From NCBI RefSeq assembly GCF_000173735.1, contig NZ_ACCB01000009.1, positions 1-64,000 of the forward strand: a stretch of 64,000 nucleotides of DNA. Direction: 5' to 3'. Source of the stretch: Yersinia aldovae ATCC 35236. GTDB taxonomy: Bacteria; Pseudomonadota; Gammaproteobacteria; Enterobacterales; Enterobacteriaceae. Of this stretch, positions 11,301-19,569 are shown one piece after another (position 1 is the first letter of the stretch; every line of letters starts with the position of its first letter). The notes under the pieces were generated by a model. That model saw nothing but the letters and a program-made list of their open reading frames with translations, was not told the DNA's origin and did no database searches. The position numbers were made by a program, and so were the translations under genes.

Positions 11301-12364
11301 AGCGCCATATCCAGGCGATGCGCGCCAAGGGGCGCAAAGTTTATCAGGCGGCCCGAGCCAATGGTTTGGATGAAAAAGAGTGGCAGCGCGGTACTTTCAT
11401 CAAACCAACGTTAATTGAGCTGGACAGCTTTGATGAACTGCAAAAAGAGATCTTTGGCCCAGTGCTACATGTTGTCCGTTTCCAACGCCAAAATCTTGAG
11501 GCTTTAATCGATCAAATCAACGCATCGGGTTATGGTTTGACCTTAGGTATTCACACCCGTATTGATGAAACTATCGCGCGTGTCACCGGAAAAGCCAAAG
11601 TAGGCAACCTTTACGTCAACCGTAATATGGTGGGTGCCGTCGTAGGTGTGCAACCTTTTGGCGGCGAAGGTTTATCCGGCACTGGGCCGAAAGCGGGTGG
11701 CCCACTCTATCTATATCGTCTTCTGTGCAGTCGCCCGGAAGATGCCGTGACCAACACGCTGGTGCAGCAGGATAACGCACAGGTACAGCATGTTGCGGGC
11801 CGCGAGGCGCTGCTGACTGCGCATCGTGAACTGGTTCAATGGGCAGAGAAACAGCAAGATAACGAGTTGACTCAGCGAGCACAGCGTTACGCCACATATG
11901 CTCAGAGCGGCACCGTTCGGCTACTTCCAGGGCCGACGGGCGAACGTAACACCTATGCCCTGCTGCCGCGTGAACAAGTTTTTTGTCTGGCGGATACTGA
12001 AGCGGATGCACTGACTCAGTTGGCTGCGGTGTTGGCAATCGGCAGTCAGGTTTTATGGCTGGAAAATGACGTACAAAAAGAGTTGTTCCGCAAATTACCT
12101 AAGGCGGTGCAATCGCGTATTACTCTGACCAATGATTGGCAAGCGGCCAATATCAGTTTTGATGCGGTTATCTATCATGGTGATGCCGATCAACTGCGGA
12201 TTTTGTGTGAGCAAATTGCGCAAATTGACGGGCCAATCGTCTCGGTGCAAGGTTTTGCACGCGGTGAAACCAACATTCTGCTGGAACGTCTGCTGATTGA
12301 GCATTCGCTTAGCGTGAATACGGCAGCAGCAGGGGGTAACGCCAGCCTGATGACCATCGGTTAA
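8393..12364 (+). CDS. putA: PutA trifunctional proline dehydrogenase/P5C dehydrogenase/repressor
   Basis: Oxidises proline to glutamate in two steps, FAD-linked proline dehydrogenase then NAD+-linked pyrroline-5-carboxylate dehydrogenase, and represses the put genes when proline is scarce. The 1323-residue protein matches E. coli PutA in domain order. A ribbon-helix-helix DNA-binding domain lies at about 1-45 (TTMGVKLDEATRDRIK). The proline dehydrogenase barrel is at about 260-610. The aldehyde dehydrogenase spans about 640-1130, with the catalytic cysteine in SAGQRCSALR and the PFGGEGLSGTGPKAGG segment. A C-terminal domain ends in NTAAAGGNASLMTIG. ATG 8393 follows AAAGGAG by 9 bases; the frame extends upstream to 8330 without support. 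Confidence 0.97.
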   Translation: MGSTTMGVKLDEATRDRIKGAAQKIDRTPHWLIKQAIFNYLERLETNSEIPELPLVNSAAIQEADDIMPQTDESTHQPFLDFAEQVLPQSVIRAAITAAYRRPETEAIPMLLEQARLPEDVALATHKLAYSIAEKLRNQKSANGRAGMVQGLLQEFSLSSQEGVALMCLAEALLRIPDKPTRDALIRDKISNGNWHAHLGRSPSMFVNAATWGLLFTGHLVSTHNETKLSSSLNRIIGKGGEPLIRKGVDMAMRLMGEQFVTGETIAEALANARKLENTGFRYSYDMLGEAALTEADAQAYLLSYQQAIHAIGKASNGRGIYEGPGISIKLSALHPRYSRAQYERVMDELYPRLLSLTLQARQYDIGINIDAEEADRLEISLDLLEKLCFEPKLAGWNGIGFVIQAYQKRCPFTIDAVIDMAQRSRRRLMIRLVKGAYWDSEIKRAQVDGLEGYPVYTRKVYTDVSYLACARKLLAVPNLIYPQFATHNAHTLSAIYHLAGHNYYPGQYEFQCLHGMGEPLYEQVVGKVADGKLNRPCRIYAPVGTHETLLAYLVRRLLENGANTSFVNRIADATLPLDELVADPVSAVEAMAASEGQLGLPHPRIPLPRELYGKERANSSGLDLANEHRLASLSSALLTSASQMWRAEPLIDAYLDSGVEKPVINPAEPSDIVGYVREATEAEVSRALDAAASAGAIWFATPPVERAAILVRAAELMESQMQTLMGILVREAGKTFSNAIAEVREAVDFLNYYAGIVRDNFANDSHRPLGPVVCISPWNFPLAIFTGQVAAALAAGNSVLAKPAEQTPLIAAQAVRILLEAGIPAGVLQLLPGQGDTVGATLVNDVRVRGVMFTGSTEVATILQRSIAGRLDPQGRPTPLIAETGGLNAMIVDSSALTEQVVTDVVASAFDSAGQRCSALRILCIQDDVAEHTLKMLRGAMAECRMGNPERLSTDIGPVIDADAKAGIERHIQAMRAKGRKVYQAARANGLDEKEWQRGTFIKPTLIELDSFDELQKEIFGPVLHVVRFQRQNLEALIDQINASGYGLTLGIHTRIDETIARVTGKAKVGNLYVNRNMVGAVVGVQPFGGEGLSGTGPKAGGPLYLYRLLCSRPEDAVTNTLVQQDNAQVQHVAGREALLTAHRELVQWAEKQQDNELTQRAQRYATYAQSGTVRLLPGPTGERNTYALLPREQVFCLADTEADALTQLAAVLAIGSQVLWLENDVQKELFRKLPKAVQSRITLTNDWQAANISFDAVIYHGDADQLRILCEQIAQIDGPIVSVQGFARGETNILLERLLIEHSLSVNTAAAGGNASLMTIG

Positions 12365-12396
12365 TCCGCCAGCTTTACCACTAAGACCTATCCTAT

Positions 12397-12421
12397 AAGA
12401 CCCTTCGGGGTCTTATTTTTT
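12397..12421 (+). terminator. rho-independent terminator of putA
   Basis: Perfect 7-bp stem AAGACCC/GGGTCTT with a TTCG tetraloop (12397-12414), then ATTTTTTG. It begins 32 bases after the putA stop. Confidence 0.92.
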
Positions 12422-12591
12422 GCTTAAACGCTGGAAATAATACGCCAGAAATGATGCGATACCACTCGCATTCCCCCCCATGTAAAACTGAAAAACAGCG
12501 TTTTTCTTCTGATACCTTCTCGCAATATTACCCACGTACTTTTGATCCACTCATGAGCTAACTCATTATCATGTCGAAATAAATTATCTGG

Positions 12592-13347
12592 CTAGCGGTT
12601 ATTTAAAAACTTATCAAGAAACTGTTTGGTGCGATCATGCTGCGGATGGGCAAACAGCTCCTTTGCCGGGCCTTGCTCTACGATGCGCCCATGATCCATA
12701 AAAATGGCTCTGTCGGCGACATCGCGAGCAAAGCTCATCTCATGAGTGACAATGACCATGGTGCGTTTCTCTTCAGCCAAGGCTCGGATGGTACTCAGTA
12801 CCTCACCCACCAACTCAGGGTCCAGGGCTGACGTTGGCTCATCAAACAAAATTACCTGTGGTTGCATCGCCAATGCCCGTGCTATCGCTACCCGCTGCTG
12901 CTGACCACCGGACAAACGGCGCGGATAAGCATCCTCCTTGCCGCTCAGCCCTACTTTTGCTAACAACTCACGGGCGCGTTTTTCAGCTAAAGCACGTTTC
13001 TCACCTTTAACAATAACCGGCCCTTCAATGATATTTTCCAACACCGAACGATGTGGAAATAAATTGAAGCTTTGGAAAACGAATCCCACTTGTTGTCGCA
13101 GTGCACGCACCTGACGTTGCTGTTTGCTAATGGGTTTACTGCTATCAATCTCAATATCACCAACGCGAATAATCCCTGAATCAGGGATCTCCAGCAGATT
13201 AATACTACGCAACAACGTCGTCTTGCCCGAACCACTAGGGCCGATGATCGCCACCACTTCGCCGCTGTTAACTTCAAGTGAGATGCCGTGCAGTACCTGC
13301 TGACCTTTAAACTGTTTGGTCAATTTCTTAACGTCGATGGCACTCAT
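12592..13347 (-). CDS. tcyN: L-cystine ABC transporter ATP-binding protein TcyN (YecC)
   Basis: ATPase subunit of the cystine/cysteine importer TcyJLN, polar amino-acid ABC family. The 251-residue protein has Walker A GPSGSGKT at 36-43, the signature LSGGQQQR near 145, Walker B VILFDEP and the switch histidine in VIVTHEMSF. It closely resembles E. coli YecC. It starts 2 bases after the tcyL stop, so it is co-transcribed, and is the last gene of the set. The 227 bases separating it from convergent putA hold the putA terminator and no obvious terminator of its own. Confidence 0.94.
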   Translation of the reverse strand: MSAIDVKKLTKQFKGQQVLHGISLEVNSGEVVAIIGPSGSGKTTLLRSINLLEIPDSGIIRVGDIEIDSSKPISKQQRQVRALRQQVGFVFQSFNLFPHRSVLENIIEGPVIVKGEKRALAEKRARELLAKVGLSGKEDAYPRRLSGGQQQRVAIARALAMQPQVILFDEPTSALDPELVGEVLSTIRALAEEKRTMVIVTHEMSFARDVADRAIFMDHGRIVEQGPAKELFAHPQHDRTKQFLDKFLNNR

Positions 13348-13349
13348 GG

Positions 13350-14012
13350 CTACTCCTGATCCTGACGATTAACATGCGCTTCGAGGCGGTTTTGCAATGC
13401 TGACAACAACGTCGCCATGACCCAATAAATCAGCGATGCGGCCAGATACATCGTGAATACCTCCAACGTGCGCGATGTGACCAATTGCGCCTGACGGAAA
13501 AGCTCAGGTACCTGAATGGTCGCTGCCAGCGAGGTATCTTTTACCAGACCAATAAAACTGTTACCCAGTGGCGGTAAAGCCGTGCGCCCCGCTTGCGGTA
13601 ATATCACCCGATAGAGTGTCTGCCAGCGTGTCATCCCGATGCTGGCGGCGGCTTCCCACTGCCCTTTCTCGATAGATGAAATTGCTGCACGCAATGTTTC
13701 TGACGTGTATGCCGCCGTATTAAGTGATAAACCGATCAGTGCCGCGGGCATTGGGTCCAGTTCTATGCCAAATTGCGGTAAGCCGTAGTAGATCATAAAA
13801 AGCTGAGCAATCAACGGAGTGCCACGAAAAATTGAGACATAAAAGCGGGAGAGAAGTGAAAACGGCAAGAAGCGGGATAAGCGCATCATCGCCAGCATAA
13901 AGCCCAGTGCCAGGCCAAAAAACATCCCGCCCAGACTCAGTTGAAGGGTAAACCAGGCACCTTTCAATAAAAATGGTGCTGAATCCAGCACCAATTGGAT
14001 ACTTTCTTGCAT
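13350..14012 (-). CDS. tcyL: L-cystine ABC transporter permease TcyL (YecS)
   Basis: Inner-membrane permease of the cystine importer, 220 residues like E. coli YecS. Several transmembrane segments are visible. The EAA-loop sequence EAAASIGMTRWQT, which docks the ATPase, lies in the middle third. Its ATG shares one base with the tcyJ stop (TAATG), indicating translational coupling. It is followed by tcyN with a 2-base gap. Confidence 0.94.
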   Translation of the reverse strand: MQESIQLVLDSAPFLLKGAWFTLQLSLGGMFFGLALGFMLAMMRLSRFLPFSLLSRFYVSIFRGTPLIAQLFMIYYGLPQFGIELDPMPAALIGLSLNTAAYTSETLRAAISSIEKGQWEAAASIGMTRWQTLYRVILPQAGRTALPPLGNSFIGLVKDTSLAATIQVPELFRQAQLVTSRTLEVFTMYLAASLIYWVMATLLSALQNRLEAHVNRQDQE

Positions 14013-14812
14013 TATTTAGTTACGTCCGCACCAAAGTATTTCTCTGAGATCTTGGCCAACGTCCCATCTTGTTGCATTTCAGCGATAGCCTTGTTGATTG
14101 CGGCTAACAGCTCAGGGTTATTCTTACGCAATGCCACACCAGACTCCTGACGCGCAAACGCGGGGCCGGCCACCGCAAGGGTATCGTGAGTTTTCTTCAC
14201 CAGATCTAATGCGGCTAAACGGTCAACCAGAATAGCGTCGGTGCGGCCAACACGCAGATCCTGATACTTGGTTGGGTCATCATCATAGGTACGAATATCA
14301 ACACCTTTCAGGTTAGCCCGTAACCATTGCTCATAGTTACTGCCCAAACCAACGCCCACCTTTTTACCTTCCAAGTCTTCCGGTTTGGTGAATCTACCTT
14401 CATTACCTTTTTTGGTCAGCACCTGAATACCTGAAATGGTATAAGGCGTTGAGAAATCATACTTTTTCTTACGTTCATCAGAGATAGTGACCTGATTAAT
14501 CGCCACATCAATGCGTTTTGACTCCAGCGAAGCCAACATGCCATCCCACTTTGTTGGGGCCAGTTTTACTTTGACGCCCATATGTTCGGCCAGTTCATTG
14601 GCAAAATCCACTTCAAAACCAGTGAGTTTCCCATCCTCGCCCTGAAAGCTGAATGGCGGATAAGTTCCCTCCAATCCAACAATCAGGGTTCCGCGTTCTT
14701 TGACCTGACCCAGCAGAGAATCCGCAGCATAAGATTTCACGTTCAGACCTGCCGCCAATGTAAGCGCCATCATGCCCAGAGCGGCCTTGCGCCGTACCAT
14801 TGAAAAACTCAT
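14012..14812 (-). CDS. tcyJ: L-cystine-binding periplasmic protein TcyJ (FliY)
   Basis: Periplasmic solute-binding protein (family 3) for cystine and related sulfur amino acids. ATG 14812 gives 266 residues, exactly the E. coli FliY length, and has a GGGG-type ribosome site; an in-frame ATG at 14830 is less well supported. The signal peptide (basic MVRRK, hydrophobic core, cleavage near residue 29) precedes the conserved LEGTYPPFSFQ ligand-binding region. Despite the historical name fliY it has no flagellar role. It lies 119 bases downstream of dcyD, with a palindrome in the gap. Confidence 0.93.
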   Translation of the reverse strand: MSFSMVRRKAALGMMALTLAAGLNVKSYAADSLLGQVKERGTLIVGLEGTYPPFSFQGEDGKLTGFEVDFANELAEHMGVKVKLAPTKWDGMLASLESKRIDVAINQVTISDERKKKYDFSTPYTISGIQVLTKKGNEGRFTKPEDLEGKKVGVGLGSNYEQWLRANLKGVDIRTYDDDPTKYQDLRVGRTDAILVDRLAALDLVKKTHDTLAVAGPAFARQESGVALRKNNPELLAAINKAIAEMQQDGTLAKISEKYFGADVTK

Positions 14813-14854
14813 AAATACCCCGACTGTCATGTTTATCTTTTGATATTCAGCACT

Positions 14855-14870
14855 TTAACAGTGCTGTTAA
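14855..14870. promoter_or_regulatory. perfect palindrome upstream of tcyJ
   Basis: TTAACAGTGCTGTTAA is a near-continuous dyad (7-bp arms, 2-base centre) 43 bases before the tcyJ start. It overlaps a second inverted repeat, CAGCAC (14848-14853) with GTGCTG (14861-14866). It looks like an operator or small hairpin rather than a terminator, as no T-run follows. The binding protein is unknown. Confidence 0.35.
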
Positions 14871-14931
14871 TGGAATAAAGGAATATAAACTAATAACGAT
14901 AGCTATAAATGGAATAAGCAATCGTTAAAGG

Positions 14932-15924
14932 TTACACATGAGGGTGGTAAGCAAATAATGCCGGCGCACCACCAGTATGGATAAACAGAATCGGGCCGTT
15001 ATCACGGAATTTTTGCTGGCTGATGCCGTCAAGCAAACCAGCCATTGCCTTACCGGTATAAACCGGGTCTAACAATACGCCTTCCTGCTGCGCCAGAAGT
15101 TTTATAGCTGCCAACCCTTCTTTATTGGGCATCCCGTATTGCGGCGCGAAATAGTCATCCCACAAGGCTATCTCTGCCTGCTGCTCGCTAATGCCTAAAG
15201 ATGCTGCCAATTCTTGTTGAATATGAACGACCTTAGGCCGCTGTTCATCAGCGTTACGCGATACGGTAACACCTATCAATTCAGCATCGGGTAGTAGCTG
15301 TTGTAGACCTACCGCTAATCCGGCGTGGGTTCCCGCACTGCCAGAGGCAACAACAACAGAGCTAAAAGTAACTCTCCCTGTTGATTGAGCGGCTATCTCC
15401 AATGCGCATTGCACATAGCCCAACGCACCCAACGCATTAGATCCCCCCACCGGTATCACGTAGGGGCGGAACCCTTGAGCCTCCATTCTGGTAGCCTGCT
15501 CAGCCAACTGCGCATTCGGATCATGTAATTCATCACACATCACCACTTTGACATTGAATAAATCCAACAGTAATCGATTGCCATTAGTCAGATAATTATC
15601 CTGCTTGGTGCCAATAGGATTCTCAAGCAGAGCAACACAATGCAGCCCCAACTTTGCTGCTACTGCTGCGGTTTGCCGCACATGATTAGATTGAATTGCC
15701 CCGGCGGTAACGAGCATGTCAGCTCCGTGACACAAAGCATCGGCGGCTAAAAACTCAAGCTTACGCAGCTTATTGCCACCCAGCGCCAAAGGCGTTACGT
15801 CGTCACGTTTAATATAAATTTCACGCCCCAAAAAGTCAGAGAGTCGGGACAGTTTTTCCAGCGGTGTTGTATTACCGACCAGATCCAATCGCGGAAATTG
15901 CGCTAATTTGTGTTGAAACGTCAC
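14932..15924 (-). CDS. dcyD: D-cysteine desulfhydrase DcyD
   Basis: PLP enzyme of the ACC-deaminase/D-cysteine desulfhydrase family that converts D-cysteine to pyruvate, H2S and ammonia. From GTG 15924 the protein is 330 residues (E. coli 328). The Schiff-base lysine lies in [12 protein letters not shown] (Lys52), followed by [14 protein letters not shown] and the C-terminal [15 protein letters not shown]. The GTG has a GGGGA just upstream; the in-frame TTG at 15939 has no ribosome site. In E. coli the order is fliY then dcyD; here dcyD comes first and is separated from tcyJ by 119 bases, so they may be independently transcribed. Confidence 0.92.
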   Translation of the reverse strand: MTFQHKLAQFPRLDLVGNTTPLEKLSRLSDFLGREIYIKRDDVTPLALGGNKLRKLEFLAADALCHGADMLVTAGAIQSNHVRQTAAVAAKLGLHCVALLENPIGTKQDNYLTNGNRLLLDLFNVKVVMCDELHDPNAQLAEQATRMEAQGFRPYVIPVGGSNALGALGYVQCALEIAAQSTGRVTFSSVVVASGSAGTHAGLAVGLQQLLPDAELIGVTVSRNADEQRPKVVHIQQELAASLGISEQQAEIALWDDYFAPQYGMPNKEGLAAIKLLAQQEGVLLDPVYTGKAMAGLLDGISQQKFRDNGPILFIHTGGAPALFAYHPHV

Positions 15925-16041
15925 CCGTCCCCCAAACAATTATTGAATTACATCTATTACATAGGTTTATCAGATGTATCCTGAATAATCACTGATTTTA
16001 TTATAGATGTGAGTAGTCAATAGCGCAGGGGAATCGCTTAA

Positions 16042-16061
16042 TTATATATAGAGAGAGAGAA
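16042..16061. repeat. TATA/GAGA simple-sequence tract
   Basis: A short dinucleotide tract, TATATA followed by about five GA units, in the dcyD-fliZ gap directly downstream (fliZ sense) of the fliZ terminator. It may vary in length between isolates; no function is evident. Confidence 0.5.
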
Positions 16062-16097
16062 TAAAACGCCCAGCAGAGGGAAAGCGTTGCCGGGCGT
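16060..16097 (-). terminator. rho-independent terminator of fliAZ
   Basis: A 10-bp stem pairs 16066-16075 with 16088-16097 (one G-U pair when transcribed from the minus strand), followed by TTTTATT. It lies about 95 bases after the fliZ stop and separates fliAZ from dcyD. Confidence 0.85.
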
Positions 16098-16191
16098 AGG
16101 AGTGAGACTGCAAAAGTCGAATACTGTCGCAGGGGCACTTTTGACAAAATTCTGAGCGTTATCTTAACGTTTGCTGTGTGTATCGCAGAGA

Positions 16192-16701
16192 TCAATAACT
16201 CTTTTGCCAGGCCAGATATTGGTCATATTTACGCAAGGCTATACGGTAATTATTATGTGCCGCATTAGGTAATTCATCAATAATACGCTGATGCATGGTT
16301 TCGCTGGCAAACTTTTCTGCCGGATAATTCGTTGCTACCAGCATTTCATCTAAACGACGCAAACGAACCACATATTCACGCACCGTACTATGACTCATCT
16401 CAGTTTGCTCAAATAGGTACTGTTTGAACGCCATAATGTCGAAATAGCCGGGTGCGCTATTGCAATATATTTCGCTACAAAAACGACATAATGCTGTCAG
16501 TTCATCCTGAAGCTTTAACCACACCTGATCGTCGATAGGCTGGTCCATACCGGCAATAGCTTCTTTATTAATGATTTGTCCTCGGAATACCAGCGCCATC
16601 CGATCGAGTTGTTTATGACAATGCGAACAATGTGTTTGGCCGTGCTTAAAATCTTTTAAATAACGGCTTAATGGCCGCTTTTTTAACTGAATCCCTGGCA
16701 T
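16192..16701 (-). CDS. fliZ: flagellar regulator FliZ
   Basis: DNA-binding regulator that in E. coli and Salmonella supports flagellar gene expression and antagonises RpoS-dependent genes. The 169 residues match E. coli FliZ (183) over the N-terminal two thirds: RPLSRYLKDFKHGQTHCSHC, the CRFC pair, and FEQTEMSHSTVREYVVRLRRL. The integrase-core-like helices that bind DNA are retained. Two CxxC pairs (Cys25/28 and CRFC) resemble a metal site. The C-terminal tail of the E. coli protein is absent. It lies 55 bases downstream of fliA in one operon, with a strong terminator after it. Confidence 0.93.
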   Translation of the reverse strand: MPGIQLKKRPLSRYLKDFKHGQTHCSHCHKQLDRMALVFRGQIINKEAIAGMDQPIDDQVWLKLQDELTALCRFCSEIYCNSAPGYFDIMAFKQYLFEQTEMSHSTVREYVVRLRRLDEMLVATNYPAEKFASETMHQRIIDELPNAAHNNYRIALRKYDQYLAWQKSY

Positions 16702-16756
16702 AAGAAGACCTACATTAATAAAGTAAAACAGTGTGATATCACTGAGCGAAAATGAA

Positions 16757-17479
16757 TTAAGAGTCGTTATTCAGGCGGGCACGCAAGCGTTTTATCGCCT
16801 GACTATGAAGCTGGCTAACGCGGGATTCTCCCACATCAAGCACCGCTCCAATTTCTTTCAGATTCAGCTCTTCCTGGTAATACAGCGTTAACACCATCTT
16901 TTCGCGGTCCGGTAAAGCCTCGATCGCGTCAATCACGCGCTGGCGCAGATTTCCTTCCAACAAGTGTTGTAATGGATTGGCATCCTCGTGCCCTTCCAGC
17001 AGGGGTTCGACACTTTCACCATGCTCTTCACGCCATTCGTCATAAGAGAAAAGCTGGCTATTGTTGGTGTCCAACAGGATCTGGCGATACTCAGACAGCT
17101 CGATGTCAAGGGTTTGCGCCACTTCTTGTTCGGTCGCAGGACGCCCTACCCGCTGTTCAACCTTTTGCATCGCTGTCGCGACTTCACGCGCATTACGGCG
17201 CACACTGCGCGGTGCCCAATCCCGGCTACGCAGTTCATCCAACATCGCCCCCCGTATACGCTGTACCGCATAAGTGGTAAACGCGGTCCCTTGCAAAGCA
17301 TCGTAGCGCTCGACAGCATTCAGCAGACCAATTCCCCCAGCCTGCAATAAATCGTCCAACTCCACGCTGGCGGGCAGGCGTACCTGCAAACGCAGTGCCT
17401 CATGGCGAACCAGAGGAACATAGCGTTGCCAGAGGGAATTTTTGTCCATCACGCCTTCGGCGGTATACAGATCGCTCAC
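16757..17479 (-). CDS. fliA: flagellar sigma factor FliA (sigma-28)
   Basis: RNA polymerase sigma factor for late flagellar and chemotaxis genes. Its recognition sequence, TAAAGTTT-N11-GCCGATAA, appears five times in this window. The 240-residue protein has region 2 (DDLLQAGGIGLLNAVERYD), region 3 and region 4 (LNLKEIGAVLDVGESRVSQLHSQAIKRLR) and is nearly identical to E. coli FliA over regions 2 and 4. The start is GTG at 17479, as in E. coli, giving the conserved LYTAEGVMDK opening. It is held inactive by FlgM (gene at 50196). An AATGGCAGC inverted repeat sits upstream. Confidence 0.97.
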   Translation of the reverse strand: MSDLYTAEGVMDKNSLWQRYVPLVRHEALRLQVRLPASVELDDLLQAGGIGLLNAVERYDALQGTAFTTYAVQRIRGAMLDELRSRDWAPRSVRRNAREVATAMQKVEQRVGRPATEQEVAQTLDIELSEYRQILLDTNNSQLFSYDEWREEHGESVEPLLEGHEDANPLQHLLEGNLRQRVIDAIEALPDREKMVLTLYYQEELNLKEIGAVLDVGESRVSQLHSQAIKRLRARLNNDS

Positions 17480-17558
17480 TAGACAGGCACCTAAGGGTAA
17501 GAGAGTCGTACCATTATCCTGTCAGGTCAGTCAGACAATCGTCGGAATAGGCCTATAA

Positions 17559-17615
17559 AATGGCAGCTATTTGGCTTATGCCTGCGACTTTTACTGTTAA
17601 CACGTTGCTGCCATT
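17559..17615 (-). promoter_or_regulatory. AATGGCAGC inverted repeat upstream of fliA, FlhDC-box-like
   Basis: AATGGCAGC (17559-17567) and its exact complement GCTGCCATT (17607-17615) flank 39 bases. The arms match the outer part of the FlhD4C2 half-site (AATGGC..AAATAGCG). The overall span of 57 bases exceeds the roughly 43-45 expected, so I regard this as a candidate class II activator site rather than a clear one. Confidence 0.35.
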
Positions 17616-17726
17616 GAAAAAACAGAGCGATAAATAGATTTAAAAACCAATAAAAATAAACAATTAGCGCCCGTCTTAAACTTATTCCTACGGGAAATAG
17701 CACTCTTATCTATTTCCGGTAAGTGA

Positions 17727-17752
17727 TATAAAAACCCCGCCGAAGCGGGGTT
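17727..17752 (-). terminator. rho-independent terminator of fliC
   Basis: Perfect 8-bp stem AACCCCGC (17733-17740) with GCGGGGTT (17745-17752) and a CGAA/TTCG tetraloop, followed on the minus strand by TTTTTATA. It lies 25 bases past the fliC stop. Confidence 0.93.
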
Positions 17753-17777
17753 GAAATAATGTTGTGTTTCTGGCGAA

Positions 17778-19271
17778 TTAACGCAGCAGTGACAGAACAG
17801 TTTGTGGAACCTGATTAGCCTGAGCCAGTACAGAAGTCCCTGCTTGTTGCAGGATGTTTGCACGGCTCATGTTAGATACTTCAGTAGAATAATCAGCATC
17901 CTGAATGCGGCTACGCGCTGAGGTCAGGTTGTTGATAGTGTTACCCAGGTTAGTGATGGCTGAGTCGAAACGGTTTTGTACCGCACCCAAACCACTACGC
18001 AGCGCATCAACTTGTGCCAATGCTTTATCAACGGTAGCCAGTTGGTTGTCAGTTGATTTCTGCGATGCAGCCGCATCTTCGTTGATCAAGGTAGTCGTGC
18101 CGTTCGCAGTACGAGACATGAACATAGTTTTGCCCGCGCCATTGGTGATTTCATCACCTTTAGCGTTAGCAGTGTACGCGGTACCATTAACAGTCAGGGT
18201 ACTACCGGTTTTGGCCGCACCTTGTAAATCCAGGTCAGCCAAGGTTGCTGCGCGGTTGTTTTCAGCAGCTTTTGTGGTTAAACCGCCACCAACAACAGAG
18301 GTGTGTAAGGCGCTAGAAGTTTTCACTTCAGCAGCGGTACCGGCAGGTGCAGTACTGGCTGAAGTTGTGAAATCAACACTTTTACCATCAACAGTTGCAC
18401 TGTATACACCGTTACCATTCGCGTCAGCCGCAGTTTTAACAGTAAATTCCATGCCTTGAGCGGTGAACTTATCACCAACCGCTTTACCAACTGACGCGGC
18501 AGCGATAGAAGTGGCTTCTGCGCCTGCTGTTGCTGTGGTGGTATAGGCTGCAGATGCAGCGTTAGCGGTAGTTGTAGTGCTGGAGAATGCACCGGTACCT
18601 GCATCAATATACTGTGCTGCACCTGCTTTAGTCACTGCACCGCTGTTGATATCGGTATTATAAGCCACACCACCCACATCAAAGTTGTTAGTCCCGGTGG
18701 CTTTGAACTGAGAGGTCAGATCGTTAACAGTCGCTTGTTTAGCGCCATCAACGTTAAAACCTTGCAGACCCAGGCTTTTTGAGTCGATTTTTTCCAGATT
18801 GATGCTGATAGTTTCGCCATCATTTGCGCCAACCTGAACTTTCATGCTGCTGTTGCCAGCCAGAACTTTCACGCCGTTGAACTGAGTTTGATCAGATACG
18901 CGGTCGATTTCGTCCAGACGTTGTTGAATTTCGTCCTGAATTGATTTCAGGTCAGAAGATGAGTTAGAACCGGTTGCAGCCTGAACACTCAGCTCACGAA
19001 CACGCTGTAAGTTGTTGTTGATTTCGCCCAACGCACCTTCAGTTGTCTGCGCCAGAGAGATACCATCGTTTGCGTTACGAGAAGCCTGAGTCAGACCTTT
19101 GATGTTAGAAGTGAAGCGGTTAGCGATTGCCTGACCCGCAGCATCATCTTTTGCACTGTTAATACGCAGACCAGAAGACAAACGCTCAATGGCGGTGCCT
19201 AAAGAGGACTGTGATTTATTCATGTTGTTCTGAGTCGTCAGAGACAGGGTGTTAGTGTTAATTACCGCCAT
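17778..19271 (-). CDS. fliC: flagellin FliC
   Basis: The filament subunit, secreted through the flagellar export channel and capped by FliD. Of 497 residues, the N-terminal D0/D1 part (about 1-170: MAVINTNTLSL, LSSGLRINSAKDDAAGQAIA) and the C-terminal part (last 85 or so: FDSAITNLGNTINNLTSARS, ending VLSLLR) are highly conserved. The centre (about 190-400) is rich in Ala, Thr and Ser, and is the surface-exposed antigenic region expected to vary. Only one flagellin gene is present, whereas Y. enterocolitica has three in tandem. It has its own sigma-28 promoter and terminator, divergent from fliD. Confidence 0.97.
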   Translation of the reverse strand: MAVINTNTLSLTTQNNMNKSQSSLGTAIERLSSGLRINSAKDDAAGQAIANRFTSNIKGLTQASRNANDGISLAQTTEGALGEINNNLQRVRELSVQAATGSNSSSDLKSIQDEIQQRLDEIDRVSDQTQFNGVKVLAGNSSMKVQVGANDGETISINLEKIDSKSLGLQGFNVDGAKQATVNDLTSQFKATGTNNFDVGGVAYNTDINSGAVTKAGAAQYIDAGTGAFSSTTTTANAASAAYTTTATAGAEATSIAAASVGKAVGDKFTAQGMEFTVKTAADANGNGVYSATVDGKSVDFTTSASTAPAGTAAEVKTSSALHTSVVGGGLTTKAAENNRAATLADLDLQGAAKTGSTLTVNGTAYTANAKGDEITNGAGKTMFMSRTANGTTTLINEDAAASQKSTDNQLATVDKALAQVDALRSGLGAVQNRFDSAITNLGNTINNLTSARSRIQDADYSTEVSNMSRANILQQAGTSVLAQANQVPQTVLSLLR

Positions 19272-19344
19272 AGTGATATTCCTTAAATGCTTATTGGGTT
19301 ATGGTTTGGGCTTACTGCCCACGGCTTCATCACCGTCCCAACTT

Positions 19345-19371
19345 GTATCGGCGATCTTCAAGGAACCTTTA
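19345..19371 (-). promoter_or_regulatory. sigma-28 promoter of fliC
   Basis: On the minus strand, TAAAGGTT (19371-19364), an 11-base spacer and GCCGATAC (19352-19345) match the FliA consensus TAAAGTTT-N11-GCCGATAA at 14 of 16 positions. The leader to the fliC ATG is about 70 bases. Confidence 0.88.
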
Positions 19372-19507
19372 GACATTACGACAAATAATTTTTAAATTTC
19401 CTTAAAATTATTATTTATCTCTTTTCTAATTAACACTCTATTCAATGGGGCAAATAACCCCCTGTTATCCCCCGTTATTCTTCCCATCATAAATTCTATT
19501 TTATGTG

Positions 19508-19534
19508 TAAACTTTTTAACTCCTTGGCCGATAA
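19508..19534 (+). promoter_or_regulatory. sigma-28 promoter of fliDST
   Basis: TAAACTTT (19508-19515), 11-base spacer, GCCGATAA (19527-19534): 15 of 16 consensus positions, 36 bases before the fliD start. Confidence 0.92.
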
Positions 19535-19569
19535 CCCCTGTAACGACACTTGAATATTAAGGATTAGAA

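Noticed and set aside
17905-18459. 184-codon open frame antisense to fliC
   Set aside because: Lies wholly within the flagellin gene; its composition mirrors the Ala/Thr repeats on the other strand.
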